Source: Cellulomonas sp. JH27-2 (GTDB taxonomy: Bacteria; Actinomycetota; Actinomycetes; Actinomycetales; Cellulomonadaceae). From it: a stretch of DNA of 64,000 nt. The notes beneath the pieces are model-generated. The model made no database searches. It saw only the letters and a program-made list of their open reading frames with translations, and was not told the DNA's origin. Location: assembly GCF_014837175.1 (NCBI RefSeq), contig NZ_JACYFR010000002.1:558001-622000 (forward strand), read 5' to 3'. The position numbers and the translations under genes are program-made. Shown here piece after piece: positions 1 to 7,383 of the stretch (positions are counted from its first letter, which is position 1; each line of letters starts with the position of its first letter).

Positions 1-278
1 ACGAGCAGCGCCCACAGTGCCGCAGGCCCGGCTCGTTCGGGACCGATGAGGGGGAGCAGCACGTCCAGCGCCGCCTCACCGTCGCCGAGCACGGTCCCCA
101 CGGGGTAGATCAGGTCGTCGTCGGGTCCGTCGTCGTCGAACCCCGGCGCGCGGCCCGGGCACCTGCAGTGGCAGCCGGGGGAGGCAGCCCACGGGACGGG
201 CGGCGCCCCGTCGTCGTCGGGCCACTCCTCCTGCGCCCAGTCGTCGCTCCAGTCGTGCTCGCGTGGTGTCGTCGTCAT
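1..278 (-). CDS. Hypothetical acidic protein, C-terminus cut by window edge
   Basis: An open frame runs from an ATG at 278 to the left edge with no stop, giving 92 residues. The N-terminal 30 residues are rich in Asp, Glu and Trp (DWSDDW, EEWPDDD). A short Cys-rich patch (CHCRCPG) follows, and then a hydrophobic leucine-rich stretch. I recognise no family; the CHCRC patch could bind metal or be chance. A -10-like CACGCT lies 6 nt before the ATG, which suggests a leaderless mRNA. The acidic composition matches real proteins, not a GC-rich shadow frame. The rest of the gene lies outside the window. Confidence 0.6.
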   Translation of the reverse strand, partial: MTTTPREHDWSDDWAQEEWPDDDGAPPVPWAASPGCHCRCPGRAPGFDDDGPDDDLIYPVGTVLGDGEAALDVLLPLIGPERAGPAALWALL

Positions 279-362
279 GCACCCAGCGTGGGACCGCCCG
301 CACCGGCACGACGGGCGCGCGCCACATCTGTGGACGGAGCTGCCCGCCGCGCGTGGCTGTGG

Positions 363-836
363 TCACGCGAGGAACGCGCGGATGCCCTCCACCACGAGGG
401 CGTGGTCGTCAGCCTGGGGGAGACCGGAGACGGTGGCCGCGCCGACGATGCCCACACCGCGGACGCGCACGGGGAACGAGCCGCCGTGCGCCGCGAACTG
501 CTGGTGCGGCAGGTCGTGCTGCTGCGCGAAGGTCGTGCCGCGAGCGCGCGAACGCAGCCCGACGAGGAACGACGAGGCGCCGAACCGCTCGACAACGCGC
601 ACCTTGCGCTCGATCCAGGAGTCGTTGTCCGCGACCGTGCCGGGTCGAGCGGCGTGGAAGAGCTGCTGCGTCCCGCGCCGGACGTCGACGGTGACCGGCA
701 GGTCGCGCGTGATCGCGAGCTCCACCAGCAGGCAGCCGAGCCGCCATGCGTCGTCGTTGTCGAAGGTCGCGAACTCGAGCTCGCGCTCCTGCGCCTCGAC
801 GGTGGCGATCAGGGCGGTGACGTCGTCGGTGCTCAT
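363..836 (-). CDS. Heme-degrading domain protein (DUF336 / UPF0303-like)
   Basis: The product is 157 residues with the alpha/beta fold typical of the haem-degrading (PF03928, HbpS/GlcG-like) family, in its UPF0303 branch. Family-like segments are a central NDSWIERKVRVVERF helix, the SFLVG strand, AAHGGSFPVRV and the near-terminal GVGIVGAATVSGLPQ. Members bind haem or act as small redox-linked accessory proteins; the substrate is not known for this branch. The ATG at 836 lies 4 bp beyond the stop of the upstream flavoenzyme gene, so the two are probably co-transcribed. A longer frame upstream overlaps that gene and was not used. Confidence 0.8.
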   Translation of the reverse strand: MSTDDVTALIATVEAQERELEFATFDNDDAWRLGCLLVELAITRDLPVTVDVRRGTQQLFHAARPGTVADNDSWIERKVRVVERFGASSFLVGLRSRARGTTFAQQHDLPHQQFAAHGGSFPVRVRGVGIVGAATVSGLPQADDHALVVEGIRAFLA

Positions 837-840
837 CGCG

Positions 841-3078
841 TCATCGTGGCACGTCGAGCGGCAGGTCGTGACCGAACACCCCGTCGGGGTCGTATCGCCG
901 AGCCACGGCACGCAGCCTCTCCAGCGTCGCCGGGGGATACACGCGCTCGAGGCGGTCGTCGCCCAGGTCGAAGCTCCGGTAGACGCCCGTGACGGCTTCC
1001 CCGAGCTCGTCCCACCGGCGGTCGAGCGCCGGACGCCGCGAGGCGGTCGTCATGGCCGACAGCGAGAAGTTCTGGGTGCGGTGGGCGTACGCGGTCGCGT
1101 CGGCGGGCACGGTGTTGACCGCGCCGCCGACGGCGCGCAGCTGCAGCATCTGGGTCTCGCCGGCGCGCAGCAGGTCGGCCAGGACGCGCGCGACGTCCGG
1201 GGTGACGTGCTCGACGAGGCCGCCGCGGATGTTCGCCGGGCCGCCGCCCTCGTGGCGGGAGTGGTGCGCCTGCACGACTCCCGAGTAGGGGAGCAGGTTG
1301 GCCTGCTGCTGGAGCACCGGAGCGACGCCCAGGAAGGGCTCGAGAGCGGCGACGGCCGCGTCGGTGTCGTCGCCCGCCCAGACGGTCATGGCCTGGGCGA
1401 TCGGCGGCTGGTCGGGGCGGGCGGGCACGAGGGTGAGGAAGCTGGTGAGCTCCCAGGGTGAGTCCTCGACGAGCTGGGACCAGGTCAGCAGCAGCTCGGC
1501 CGTGTCGCTCGCGTCGTAGACGAAGGTCGCGAGGACGACGTCGCCGACGGCGGCCGCCTCGATGTCGACCGAGGTGACGATGCCCACGGCGGCACCGGCG
1601 CCGCGCACGGCCCACAGCAGGTCGGCGTGCTCGTCGGCCGTCGCACGCACCACCGAACCGTCCGCGAGCACCACCTCCGCCGCGACCACGTGGTCGAGCG
1701 TGAGGCCGTAGGAACGCCCCAGCAGTCCCTGACCGCCGGCGACGACGAGGCCGCCGACACCGACGTCGCCGTAGTCGCCAGAGCTGATGGCCATCCCGAG
1801 CGGTGACAGCTTCGCGGCGACGTCGCCCCAGTGCGCGCCGGCGCCGAGGCGGACGAGACGACGGTCCCGGTCGAGGACCTCGACCCCGTCCAGAGCGCCC
1901 AGGTCGATCACGATGCCGCCGTCGTTCGTCGACCGGCCGGCGATGCCGTGCCCGCCGGAACGGACCGCCAGCGGCACGTCCTGCGTGCGCGCGAACGCCA
2001 GTGCCTGCGCGACCTCGTCCGTGCTGCGCGCCCGGACGACGAGACCCGGGCTGCCCGCCCAGATGTACGTGGAGCGCACGGCGCCGTACCCGCGGTCGCC
2101 GGGCTCGACGACGCTGTCGGCCAGGGAGTCCGGGATGGCGTCGTAGTCGATCCCCGGCACACGCTTGGCCAGGGCGGACGCGGGTCGGACCGCTCCCGTC
2201 GTCGTCCCGGCGGAACGCCGCTCGGCGGCCACCGCGGCGCGCAGCGCGGGGGCGAGCTCCTCGCCGAACACGGCGAGCGCGCGCTCGTCGTCGGTGCCGA
2301 GGACGAAGGTGGAGACGCCGTCGTCGACGACCAGGGGGAGCAGCTCGTCGACCCAAGCGTCCACGCTCGCGGGCACCCGACCGCCCAGGTTCAGCAGCCG
2401 TCGGATCTCCCGGGGGTCGCGGCCCGCCGCGGAGGCGGCCGCGTCGATGCGCGCGTTGCCCTCGGCGAGCTGGCCGGGCTGCAGGTAGCCCTGGCTGGGC
2501 AGCCAGCCGTCCGCCTTGGCCCCGACCAGGGCGAGCATGCGCGGTTTGTACGCGCCGAGCCAGATGGGGATGTCGTGGGCCGGCGCGGGGCCGCGCTTGG
2601 CACCGTCGACGGCGTGGTGCTCACCGCCCGCGCGCAGGACGCCGCGCGTGTCGGTGTCCCACAGGCCGCGGATCACGTCGATGGCCTCGTCGAGCGCGGT
2701 CACCGCCTCACCTGGAGTCATCCGCGGGGCGCCCATCGACACGATCGCGTCCCAGAAGGCACCGGACCCGAGCCCCAGGGCGACGCGACCACCGGAGAGC
2801 AGGTCGAGGCTCGCGGCCGACTTGGCCAGCACAGCCGGCTGCCGCAGCGGCAGGTTGAGCACGTTCCCGGCCACCTGCACCCGGCTCGTCGCCGCTGCGA
2901 CCCACGTCAGCAGCGTCCAGGTGTCGAGGAACGCGGGCTGGTAGGGGTGGTCCTGGAACGTGACGAGGTCCAGCCCGTGCCGTTCGCCGGCGACGGCGAG
3001 GGCGACCACCTGCTGGGGGTCGTTCGCCTGCGGGGTCAGAAAGCTGCCGAAGGCCAGGTCGTGGCCGTAGTCAGGCAT
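841..3078 (-). CDS. LLM-class oxidoreductase fused to FAD-linked (BBE) oxidoreductase
   Basis: This 745-residue protein has two enzyme domains. Residues about 8-285 form a luciferase-like (LLM) TIM barrel, normally F420- or FMN-dependent. Residues about 335-745 form a FAD-binding oxidoreductase of the berberine-bridge/PCMH type: RSGGHG with His377, the usual 8-alpha-histidyl FAD site, GVGGLVVAGGQG, and a C-terminal ERLRAVARRYDP region. The second covalent cysteine of bicovalent BBE enzymes appears absent (YGDVGVGG where a Cys is usual), so FAD is probably held by one bond. The ATG at 3078 follows GAAGGAG. The single continuous frame shows no frameshift. Substrate unknown; a redox tandem reaction is inferred. 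Confidence 0.85.
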   Translation of the reverse strand: MPDYGHDLAFGSFLTPQANDPQQVVALAVAGERHGLDLVTFQDHPYQPAFLDTWTLLTWVAAATSRVQVAGNVLNLPLRQPAVLAKSAASLDLLSGGRVALGLGSGAFWDAIVSMGAPRMTPGEAVTALDEAIDVIRGLWDTDTRGVLRAGGEHHAVDGAKRGPAPAHDIPIWLGAYKPRMLALVGAKADGWLPSQGYLQPGQLAEGNARIDAAASAAGRDPREIRRLLNLGGRVPASVDAWVDELLPLVVDDGVSTFVLGTDDERALAVFGEELAPALRAAVAAERRSAGTTTGAVRPASALAKRVPGIDYDAIPDSLADSVVEPGDRGYGAVRSTYIWAGSPGLVVRARSTDEVAQALAFARTQDVPLAVRSGGHGIAGRSTNDGGIVIDLGALDGVEVLDRDRRLVRLGAGAHWGDVAAKLSPLGMAISSGDYGDVGVGGLVVAGGQGLLGRSYGLTLDHVVAAEVVLADGSVVRATADEHADLLWAVRGAGAAVGIVTSVDIEAAAVGDVVLATFVYDASDTAELLLTWSQLVEDSPWELTSFLTLVPARPDQPPIAQAMTVWAGDDTDAAVAALEPFLGVAPVLQQQANLLPYSGVVQAHHSRHEGGGPANIRGGLVEHVTPDVARVLADLLRAGETQMLQLRAVGGAVNTVPADATAYAHRTQNFSLSAMTTASRRPALDRRWDELGEAVTGVYRSFDLGDDRLERVYPPATLERLRAVARRYDPDGVFGHDLPLDVPR

Positions 3079-3227
3079 GGTTCTCCTTCGAGGTCGTCGT
3101 CCAGGCATGACAACGTCGCGTGGCCCACGCTGCTTCCGGACTGCTCGAGCGTGCCAGATGCCTGTGAGTCGCCGACACGCTCCGAACGGCGGTACCGAGG
3201 ACGGGGAGCGCGCGCGAGGATGGGCGG

Positions 3228-3608
3228 ATGGACATCACCGCCGCGCAGTCGTTCGCCCGCGCCTGGCTCAACGCCTGGAACGCCCACGACGTCGACGAGC
3301 TCGTCAACCACTTCGCCGAGGACGCGATCTTCACGTCGCCCGTCGCCGCGCAGCTCCTGCCGGAGACTGGGGGAGTGCTGGTGGGGCGGGAGGCGATCGG
3401 GGAGTACTGGGCCCTTGGCCTGCAGCGCATCCCGGACCTGCACTTCGAGCTCAACGACCTGTACGTGGGCGTCGACACGGTGGTCATCAACTACCGCAAC
3501 CACACAGGTGCGCTGGTCTGCGAGGTGCTGCGGCTCGCCGACGGCCTCGTGACCCGGGGCGACGGCACCTACCTGACGGCGGACGCCGCGGGGGAGTCGG
3601 GCGCCTGA
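3228..3608 (+). CDS. SnoaL-like / nuclear transport factor 2 fold protein
   Basis: The 126-residue product has the NTF2-like pattern: an N-terminal helix (AQSFARAWLNAWNAHDVDEL), then HFAEDAIFTSP, a GREAIGEYW helix and C-terminal sheets (HFELNDLYVG, VVINYRNH). These folds serve as small hydrolases, isomerases or ligand-binding proteins; the substrate cannot be read from sequence. It diverges from the LLM-BBE gene across about 150 bp, so the two could share an operator. No Shine-Dalgarno is visible. A -10-like GAGGAT lies 6 nt before the ATG, consistent with a leaderless mRNA. Confidence 0.8.
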   Translation: MDITAAQSFARAWLNAWNAHDVDELVNHFAEDAIFTSPVAAQLLPETGGVLVGREAIGEYWALGLQRIPDLHFELNDLYVGVDTVVINYRNHTGALVCEVLRLADGLVTRGDGTYLTADAAGESGA

Positions 3609-3636
3609 CGACGCGGTGCGTGGGACGATCGGGACG

Positions 3637-4086
3637 ATGACGTCCGACCCGCGCCTGCGCGACCTCGCCTTGTTGCGCCGTGTGCGCGACCGGATGGACC
3701 GCGAGTTCGCGCAGCCCCTCGACGTCGAGGAGCTGGCGCGCGGGGTCCACATGTCCGCCGGGCACCTCAGCCGGCAGTTCCGTGCCGCCTACGGCGAGTC
3801 GCCGTACGCCTACCTCATGACCCGCCGGATCGAACGGGCCATGGTGCTGCTGCGCAGGGGAGACCTGAGCGTGACGGACGTCTGCTTCGCGGTGGGCTGC
3901 CAGTCGCTGGGCACGTTCAGCACGCGCTTCACCGAGCTCGTGGGCGTCCCGCCCAGCGTGTACCGCAGCGAGTACGCCGACGAGAGCGCGGGACTGCCGG
4001 GGTGCGTGTCCCGCGAGGTGACGCGCCCGACGCGGCAGCGCGAACCGGTCAGGAATCGAGAAGCCGGGCCGCTGGCCCCGCACTAG
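3637..4086 (+). CDS. AraC-family regulator consisting only of the DNA-binding domain
   Basis: About 149 residues encode a double helix-turn-helix AraC domain: the first HTH lies around MSAGHLSRQFRAAYGESPYAYL, and the second around SVTDVCFAVGCQSLGTFSTRF with the family ending VGVPPSVYR. There is no effector-binding domain; the C-terminal 40 residues are polar and probably disordered. The start is taken as the ATG at 3637, 7 nt after GACGAT; a GTG at 3616 would add 7 residues. It lies immediately before the VOC and PPOX-type genes and probably regulates them. Confidence 0.88.
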   Translation: MTSDPRLRDLALLRRVRDRMDREFAQPLDVEELARGVHMSAGHLSRQFRAAYGESPYAYLMTRRIERAMVLLRRGDLSVTDVCFAVGCQSLGTFSTRFTELVGVPPSVYRSEYADESAGLPGCVSREVTRPTRQREPVRNREAGPLAPH

Positions 4087-4089
4087 CGT
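4084..4089 (+). promoter_or_regulatory. -10 element of a leaderless promoter (VOC gene)
   Basis: TAGCGT ends 7 nt before the ATG at 4097, and there is no Shine-Dalgarno between them. The box overlaps the TAG stop of the AraC gene. It suggests that the VOC-PPOX pair has its own leaderless transcript. Confidence 0.5.
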
Positions 4090-4096
4090 GACGACC

Positions 4097-4510
4097 ATGA
4101 CGATCACGATCCACTCCAGCTTCCTGCCGCACGACGACCCGACCGCGGCGACCGCCTTTTACCGCGACGTCCTCGGCTTCGAGGTCCGCAACGACGTCGG
4201 CTACAACGGTCTGCACTGGATCACCGTCGGCCCCGCCGAGCAGCCCGACGTCTCCGTCGTCCTGTACCCGCCGCAGGCGACACCCGGCGTGACGGACGAC
4301 GAGCGCCGGACGGTCGCCGAGATGATGGCGAAGGGCACGTTCGCCACCCTCATCCTGTCGACCGACGACCTCGACGCGACCTTCGACCGCGTCCAGGGCA
4401 TGGAGGTGGACGTCGTCCAGGAACCGATGGACCAGCCGTACGGCATCCGGGACTGCGCATTCCGTGATCCGTCCGGCAACCTCATCCGCTTGAACCAGAA
4501 GCCCGCGTGA
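4097..4510 (+). CDS. VOC-superfamily (glyoxalase/bleomycin-resistance-like) protein
   Basis: The product is 137 residues. The vicinal-oxygen-chelate fold is shown by the first repeat (SSFLPHDDPTAATAFYRDVLGFEVRND) and the closing RDCAFRDPSGNLIRLNQ strand, where the Glu metal ligand is replaced by Asn in NLIRLNQ. Such proteins are dioxygenases, glyoxalases or drug binders; the altered metal site leaves catalysis uncertain. The ATG at 4097 is preferred over the GTG at 4088 because it sits at leaderless distance from TAGCGT. The stop overlaps the next start by 4 bp (GTGA). Confidence 0.82.
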   Translation: MTITIHSSFLPHDDPTAATAFYRDVLGFEVRNDVGYNGLHWITVGPAEQPDVSVVLYPPQATPGVTDDERRTVAEMMAKGTFATLILSTDDLDATFDRVQGMEVDVVQEPMDQPYGIRDCAFRDPSGNLIRLNQKPA

Positions 4511-4977
4511 GCCCTGCACCTCGGGACATCGCGGCCCGCACGGCCGACGCGCTGTCGGCGCTGACCGCACCAGCCGCCGATGCCTGGGTCGCGACCGCCT
4601 CGGCGGACGGCACGCCGCACCTGGTCCCGCTGACGATCGCCTGGCACGACGAGCGGATCCTGCTCGCCGTCGAGGGTCGGTCGTTGACCGCACGCAACGT
4701 CGTCACGTCGGGCCGGGCACGGCTGGGGATCGGTCCGACGCGCGACGTCGTCGTCGTGGACGCCACGCTGGATCGATGCGTCCCGGTGGACGACGAGCCG
4801 TCGCTGGGCGACGCGTACGCGCGGCAGGCCGACTGGGACCCGCGCGGCGACGACGCCTACGTCTTCCTGGTGCTGCGCCCGGTGCGCATCCAGGCGTGGC
4901 GCGACGTCGCCGAGCTCGAAGGGCGAACCCTCATGCGCGACGGCCTCTGGTTGAACAGCCCGACGGACGCGGCCTGA
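4507..4977 (+). CDS. Pyridoxamine 5'-phosphate oxidase-like F420/FMN-binding protein
   Basis: The 156-residue product is a split-barrel flavin/F420 reductase of the PPOX class. The first strands read WVATASADGTPHLVPLTIAWHD, followed by ILLAVEG, TARNVVTSGRARLGIGPTRDVVVVD and a C-terminal YVFLVLRPVRIQAW, all typical of the actinobacterial group often labelled TIGR03668. The GTG start overlaps the VOC stop as GTGA, so translation is coupled. With the VOC and AraC genes it forms a small probable detoxification or redox operon. The substrate is unknown. Confidence 0.85.
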   Translation: MSPAPRDIAARTADALSALTAPAADAWVATASADGTPHLVPLTIAWHDERILLAVEGRSLTARNVVTSGRARLGIGPTRDVVVVDATLDRCVPVDDEPSLGDAYARQADWDPRGDDAYVFLVLRPVRIQAWRDVAELEGRTLMRDGLWLNSPTDAA

Positions 4978-5018
4978 CGACACCCCGATCGCTCTCGCGC
5001 CTCATCCACCAAACGCCG

Positions 5019-5032
5019 ATAATGCACATTAT
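5019..5032. promoter_or_regulatory. AT-rich inverted repeat ATAATG-CA-CATTAT
   Basis: Perfect 6-bp arms flank a 2-bp spacer in otherwise GC-rich DNA between two converging genes. The form resembles MarR, PadR or TetR operators. No gene starts within about 600 bp in either direction, so its job is unclear. Confidence 0.4.
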
Positions 5033-5103
5033 GTCATTACAGCGCGGCGCCGCCACCCCTGCCCGAGCCCGCCACAGTGCCGAGAGCCGGCGAGCGATCG
5101 TGG

Positions 5104-5165
5104 ATCAGTCGGTTCCGGTGTGAATCAGTCAGGTGCATCCGACTGAATCAGTTCGAGTCGACTCG
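5104..5165. repeat. Three ATCAGT repeats followed by a 12-bp palindrome
   Basis: ATCAGT occurs at 5104-5109, 5124-5129 and 5147-5152, spaced 20 and 23 bp. TCAGTC (5125-5130) faces GACTGA (5141-5146) across 10 nt. A perfect CGAGTCGACTCG palindrome follows at 5154-5165, ending 12 bp from the GNAT stop. The block could be a protein-binding array or a weak terminator. Confidence 0.45.
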
Positions 5166-5177
5166 TTCATCCGCGCG

Positions 5178-5663
5178 TCAGCGCAGCGTCAGCTCGTAGC
5201 GTTCCTCGATGCGGGCCGGCTCGCGTTGCAGCTCGTGGCGTTCACCCGTGCGCGCGAAGCCCGCGCGGACGTACAGGTCGCCCGCGGCGTGGTTGTCGTC
5301 GACGACCCACAGCGACAGCGTCCGGGCGTCCTCGTCGACCGCACCCGTACGGGCGGCGTCCAGCAGCCGCCAGCCGATCCCCTGGCGACGCACCTCGGGC
5401 GCGACCCACAGGCCGACGACGTGACGGTCGTCGACGGGAGAACCGGGCTCGAGCAGCATCGAGACGATGCCGCGACCGACGCCGGTGGCGTCCACGGCGA
5501 TCCAGGTGGACACCGTGCGCGCACGCATGCGCCAGTGGGACTCCTTGAACATCTGCTCACGCTGGATCGACGACCCGAACACACCTGGGTCCTCACTCAG
5601 TGCGCGCAGCCGGACGTCCCGGATCAACGCCCAGTCGTCCTCGCCCACGCGTCTGATCTGCAC
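5178..5663 (-). CDS. GNAT-family N-acetyltransferase
   Basis: About 161 residues with the GCN5 N-acetyltransferase fold: motif A reads VVGLWVAPEVRRQGIGWRLLDAA, where RRQGIG is the acetyl-CoA pyrophosphate loop, and motif B reads TLSLWVVDDNHAAGDLYVRAGFARTGE. The acceptor substrate cannot be told. The GTG at 5663 is chosen because the domain begins at QIRRVGEDDW and a CATTCT -10-like box lies 6 nt upstream; the larger open frame upstream is a shadow. It runs toward the repeats at 5104-5165, which may lie in its 3' region. Confidence 0.87.
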   Translation of the reverse strand: MQIRRVGEDDWALIRDVRLRALSEDPGVFGSSIQREQMFKESHWRMRARTVSTWIAVDATGVGRGIVSMLLEPGSPVDDRHVVGLWVAPEVRRQGIGWRLLDAARTGAVDEDARTLSLWVVDDNHAAGDLYVRAGFARTGERHELQREPARIEERYELTLR

Positions 5664-5698
5664 GTGGACAGAATGCCGTATGCGCCCGTTCCTGACCG

Positions 5699-5830
5699 TC
5701 AGGCGGGGTCGCCGTGTCCCTCGGGATCCGGTGTGGCGCGCGCCACGTCCGCGATCTCCTCCTCCGGGCGCGGCGGGATGTCCTCGTCGAACTCCAGCTC
5801 GGGAACCTCGTGGGGCGTCTGCTCGCTCAT
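5699..5830 (-). CDS. 43-residue acidic microprotein coupled to the MBL-fold gene
   Basis: A short gene encodes 43 residues with 15 Asp/Glu (for example ELEFDEDIPPRPEEE) and a Pro-rich centre; the calculated charge is strongly negative. There is no transmembrane segment, cysteine or known motif. Its ATG overlaps the stop of the metallo-beta-lactamase-fold gene as ATGA, and GGAGGAGAACGC precedes it, so it should be translated with that gene. It may be a small partner or stabiliser of the hydrolase. That is an inference from coupling alone. Confidence 0.6.
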   Translation of the reverse strand: MSEQTPHEVPELEFDEDIPPRPEEEIADVARATPDPEGHGDPA

Positions 5831-6480
5831 GCGTTCTCCTCCAGATCGATCGACTCCCCGGGGGCGAGGAGAATGGGTGCACCTGCTCCCCCGAGCCGCT
5901 CGACGAGCGACCCGTAGAGCCCGCGGCCCGCGTCGGACAGATGGGCGTCGTGGATGACGACGACGCGCTTCGGGGCCACCTCGCGCACGTAGTCGATGCT
6001 CTGCTCGCTGCTCAGCCACGGTCCGGCGAGCGGGGTCATCAGCACGTCGACGGCGCCGGGCTCGACCGTGACGAACGAGTCGCCCGGGTGCAGGACGCGC
6101 TCGACCAGGAACCCGACGTTTGCGAACAGCGGGATGTCGGGGTGGATCGAGGCGTGCCACTCCCCCACGACCCGGACGTCGAAGCCGCCCGCCCGGATCT
6201 CGTCGCCGTCCGCGACCGCGTGCAGCCGCGACGAGTCGGCGCCGGCCGCGCGCAGCAGGGCCAGCACCGGCTCCGGGGCCCACACCTCGGCCCCGGCGGC
6301 GACCGCGGCCGCAACCCCGTCGACCTCGAGGTGGTCGGCGTGCTCGTGCGTCACGAGGATCGCCGAGCAGCCGTCGAGTGCGGCCGCGAGGTCCGTGAAC
6401 ATGCCCGGGTCGAGGACCAGGGCGTCGCTCCCCCGGTCCAGACGGATGCAGGCGTGCGACCAGCGGGTGAGCGTCGTCAT
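5827..6480 (-). CDS. Metallo-beta-lactamase-fold hydrolase (UlaG-like)
   Basis: The 217-residue product carries the MBL metal-binding signature THEHADHLEVDG (HxHxDH), a later GEWHASIHPD segment, and VVIHDAHLSD near the C-terminus, matching the UlaG/Lactamase_B_3 type of cytosolic hydrolase. There is no signal peptide. These enzymes hydrolyse phosphodiester or lactone bonds; the substrate is unknown. The ATG at 6480 starts directly with the first beta strand (TLTRWSHACIRLD). It diverges from the ParA gene and is followed by a coupled 43-residue acidic protein. Confidence 0.88.
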   Translation of the reverse strand: MTTLTRWSHACIRLDRGSDALVLDPGMFTDLAAALDGCSAILVTHEHADHLEVDGVAAAVAAGAEVWAPEPVLALLRAAGADSSRLHAVADGDEIRAGGFDVRVVGEWHASIHPDIPLFANVGFLVERVLHPGDSFVTVEPGAVDVLMTPLAGPWLSSEQSIDYVREVAPKRVVVIHDAHLSDAGRGLYGSLVERLGGAGAPILLAPGESIDLEENA

Positions 6481-6597
6481 GCGAGCAAGTCTGCCGCGTC
6501 GGTCACCGACGCGCCTGGTCAACGAGCCGTCGTCGCCCGACGCGGGCACCAGCGCCGGCGCGTCCGGTGCTCCGCCCGGCGGACGAATGACGGTACG

Positions 6598-7371
6598 GTG
6601 ACCACCGTGCTGGTGCTCGGGGTGTGCAGTCTCAAGGGTGGCGTGGGCAAGACGTCGGTGACGCTGGGCCTTGCCTCGGCGGCGCTCGAACGAGGGCTGC
6701 GCACCCTCGTCGTCGACCTGGACCCTCAGGGCGACAGCACGATGGCCCTGGGCACGCAGCCCGACAGCGGCGACGTCGCCGACGTGCTGGCCGACGCGAA
6801 CGAGCACTCGATCGCCGCGGCGACCGTGCTGAGCACCTGGGCCGACGACGGCCTCGACGTGCTCGCGGGCTCCGAGCGCTCGGCCGTCCATGACCGCCTC
6901 CAGTCCACGGACGTCGACCGGCTGCGGTACGCGCTGCCGTGGATCCGCGGGTACGACCTGGTCCTGGTGGACTGCCCACCCTCGCTCGGCAGCCTGACGC
7001 GCACCGGTCTGACCGCGTGCGACCGCGCCCTGGTCGTCACCGAGCCGGGGCTGTTCGCCGTGATGGCGGTGGGTCGCGCGATGCGGACGATCGACGAGCT
7101 GCGTCGGACGGCCGCACCCGGCCTGCAGCCCCTAGGCATCGTCGTCAACCGGGTACGCGCCCGCTCGATCGAGCAGGCCTACCGCCTCGAGGAGCTGCAG
7201 AACCTCTACGGTCCCCTGGTGCTGAACCCGTTCGTGCCCGAACGCGCCGCGCTGCAGCAGGCGCAGGGCGCGGCCCAGCCGGTGCACGCGTGGCCGGGCG
7301 CAGCGGCAGCCGAGCTGGCCGGCACGTTCGACGCCCTCCTCGACCGCGCGCTGCGCGCGCCGAGGCGCTGA
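6598..7371 (+). CDS. ParA-family ATPase without a visible ParB partner
   Basis: About 257 residues form a ParA/MinD deviant-Walker ATPase: Walker A SLKGGVGKTS near the N-terminus, VVDLDPQGDSTMAL (switch I), LVLVDCPPSLGSLT (Walker B/switch II) and GIVVNRVRARS. The GTG at 6598 is the first start codon fitting the family N-terminus; a GTG at 6607 is also possible. No ParB or parS-like site is visible nearby. It converges on the ftsR/garA division block, which suggests a role in chromosome or protein positioning. That role is inferred. Confidence 0.85.
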   Translation: MTTVLVLGVCSLKGGVGKTSVTLGLASAALERGLRTLVVDLDPQGDSTMALGTQPDSGDVADVLADANEHSIAAATVLSTWADDGLDVLAGSERSAVHDRLQSTDVDRLRYALPWIRGYDLVLVDCPPSLGSLTRTGLTACDRALVVTEPGLFAVMAVGRAMRTIDELRRTAAPGLQPLGIVVNRVRARSIEQAYRLEELQNLYGPLVLNPFVPERAALQQAQGAAQPVHAWPGAAAAELAGTFDALLDRALRAPRR

Positions 7372-7383
7372 CCCTCGAAGGAG

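Noticed and set aside
2090..2190. Frameshift or assembly joint between the LLM and BBE domains
   Set aside because: The frame is continuous, codon bias is uniform, and the linker is a normal Ala/Arg-rich stretch; no internal ribosome site with a start is obvious.
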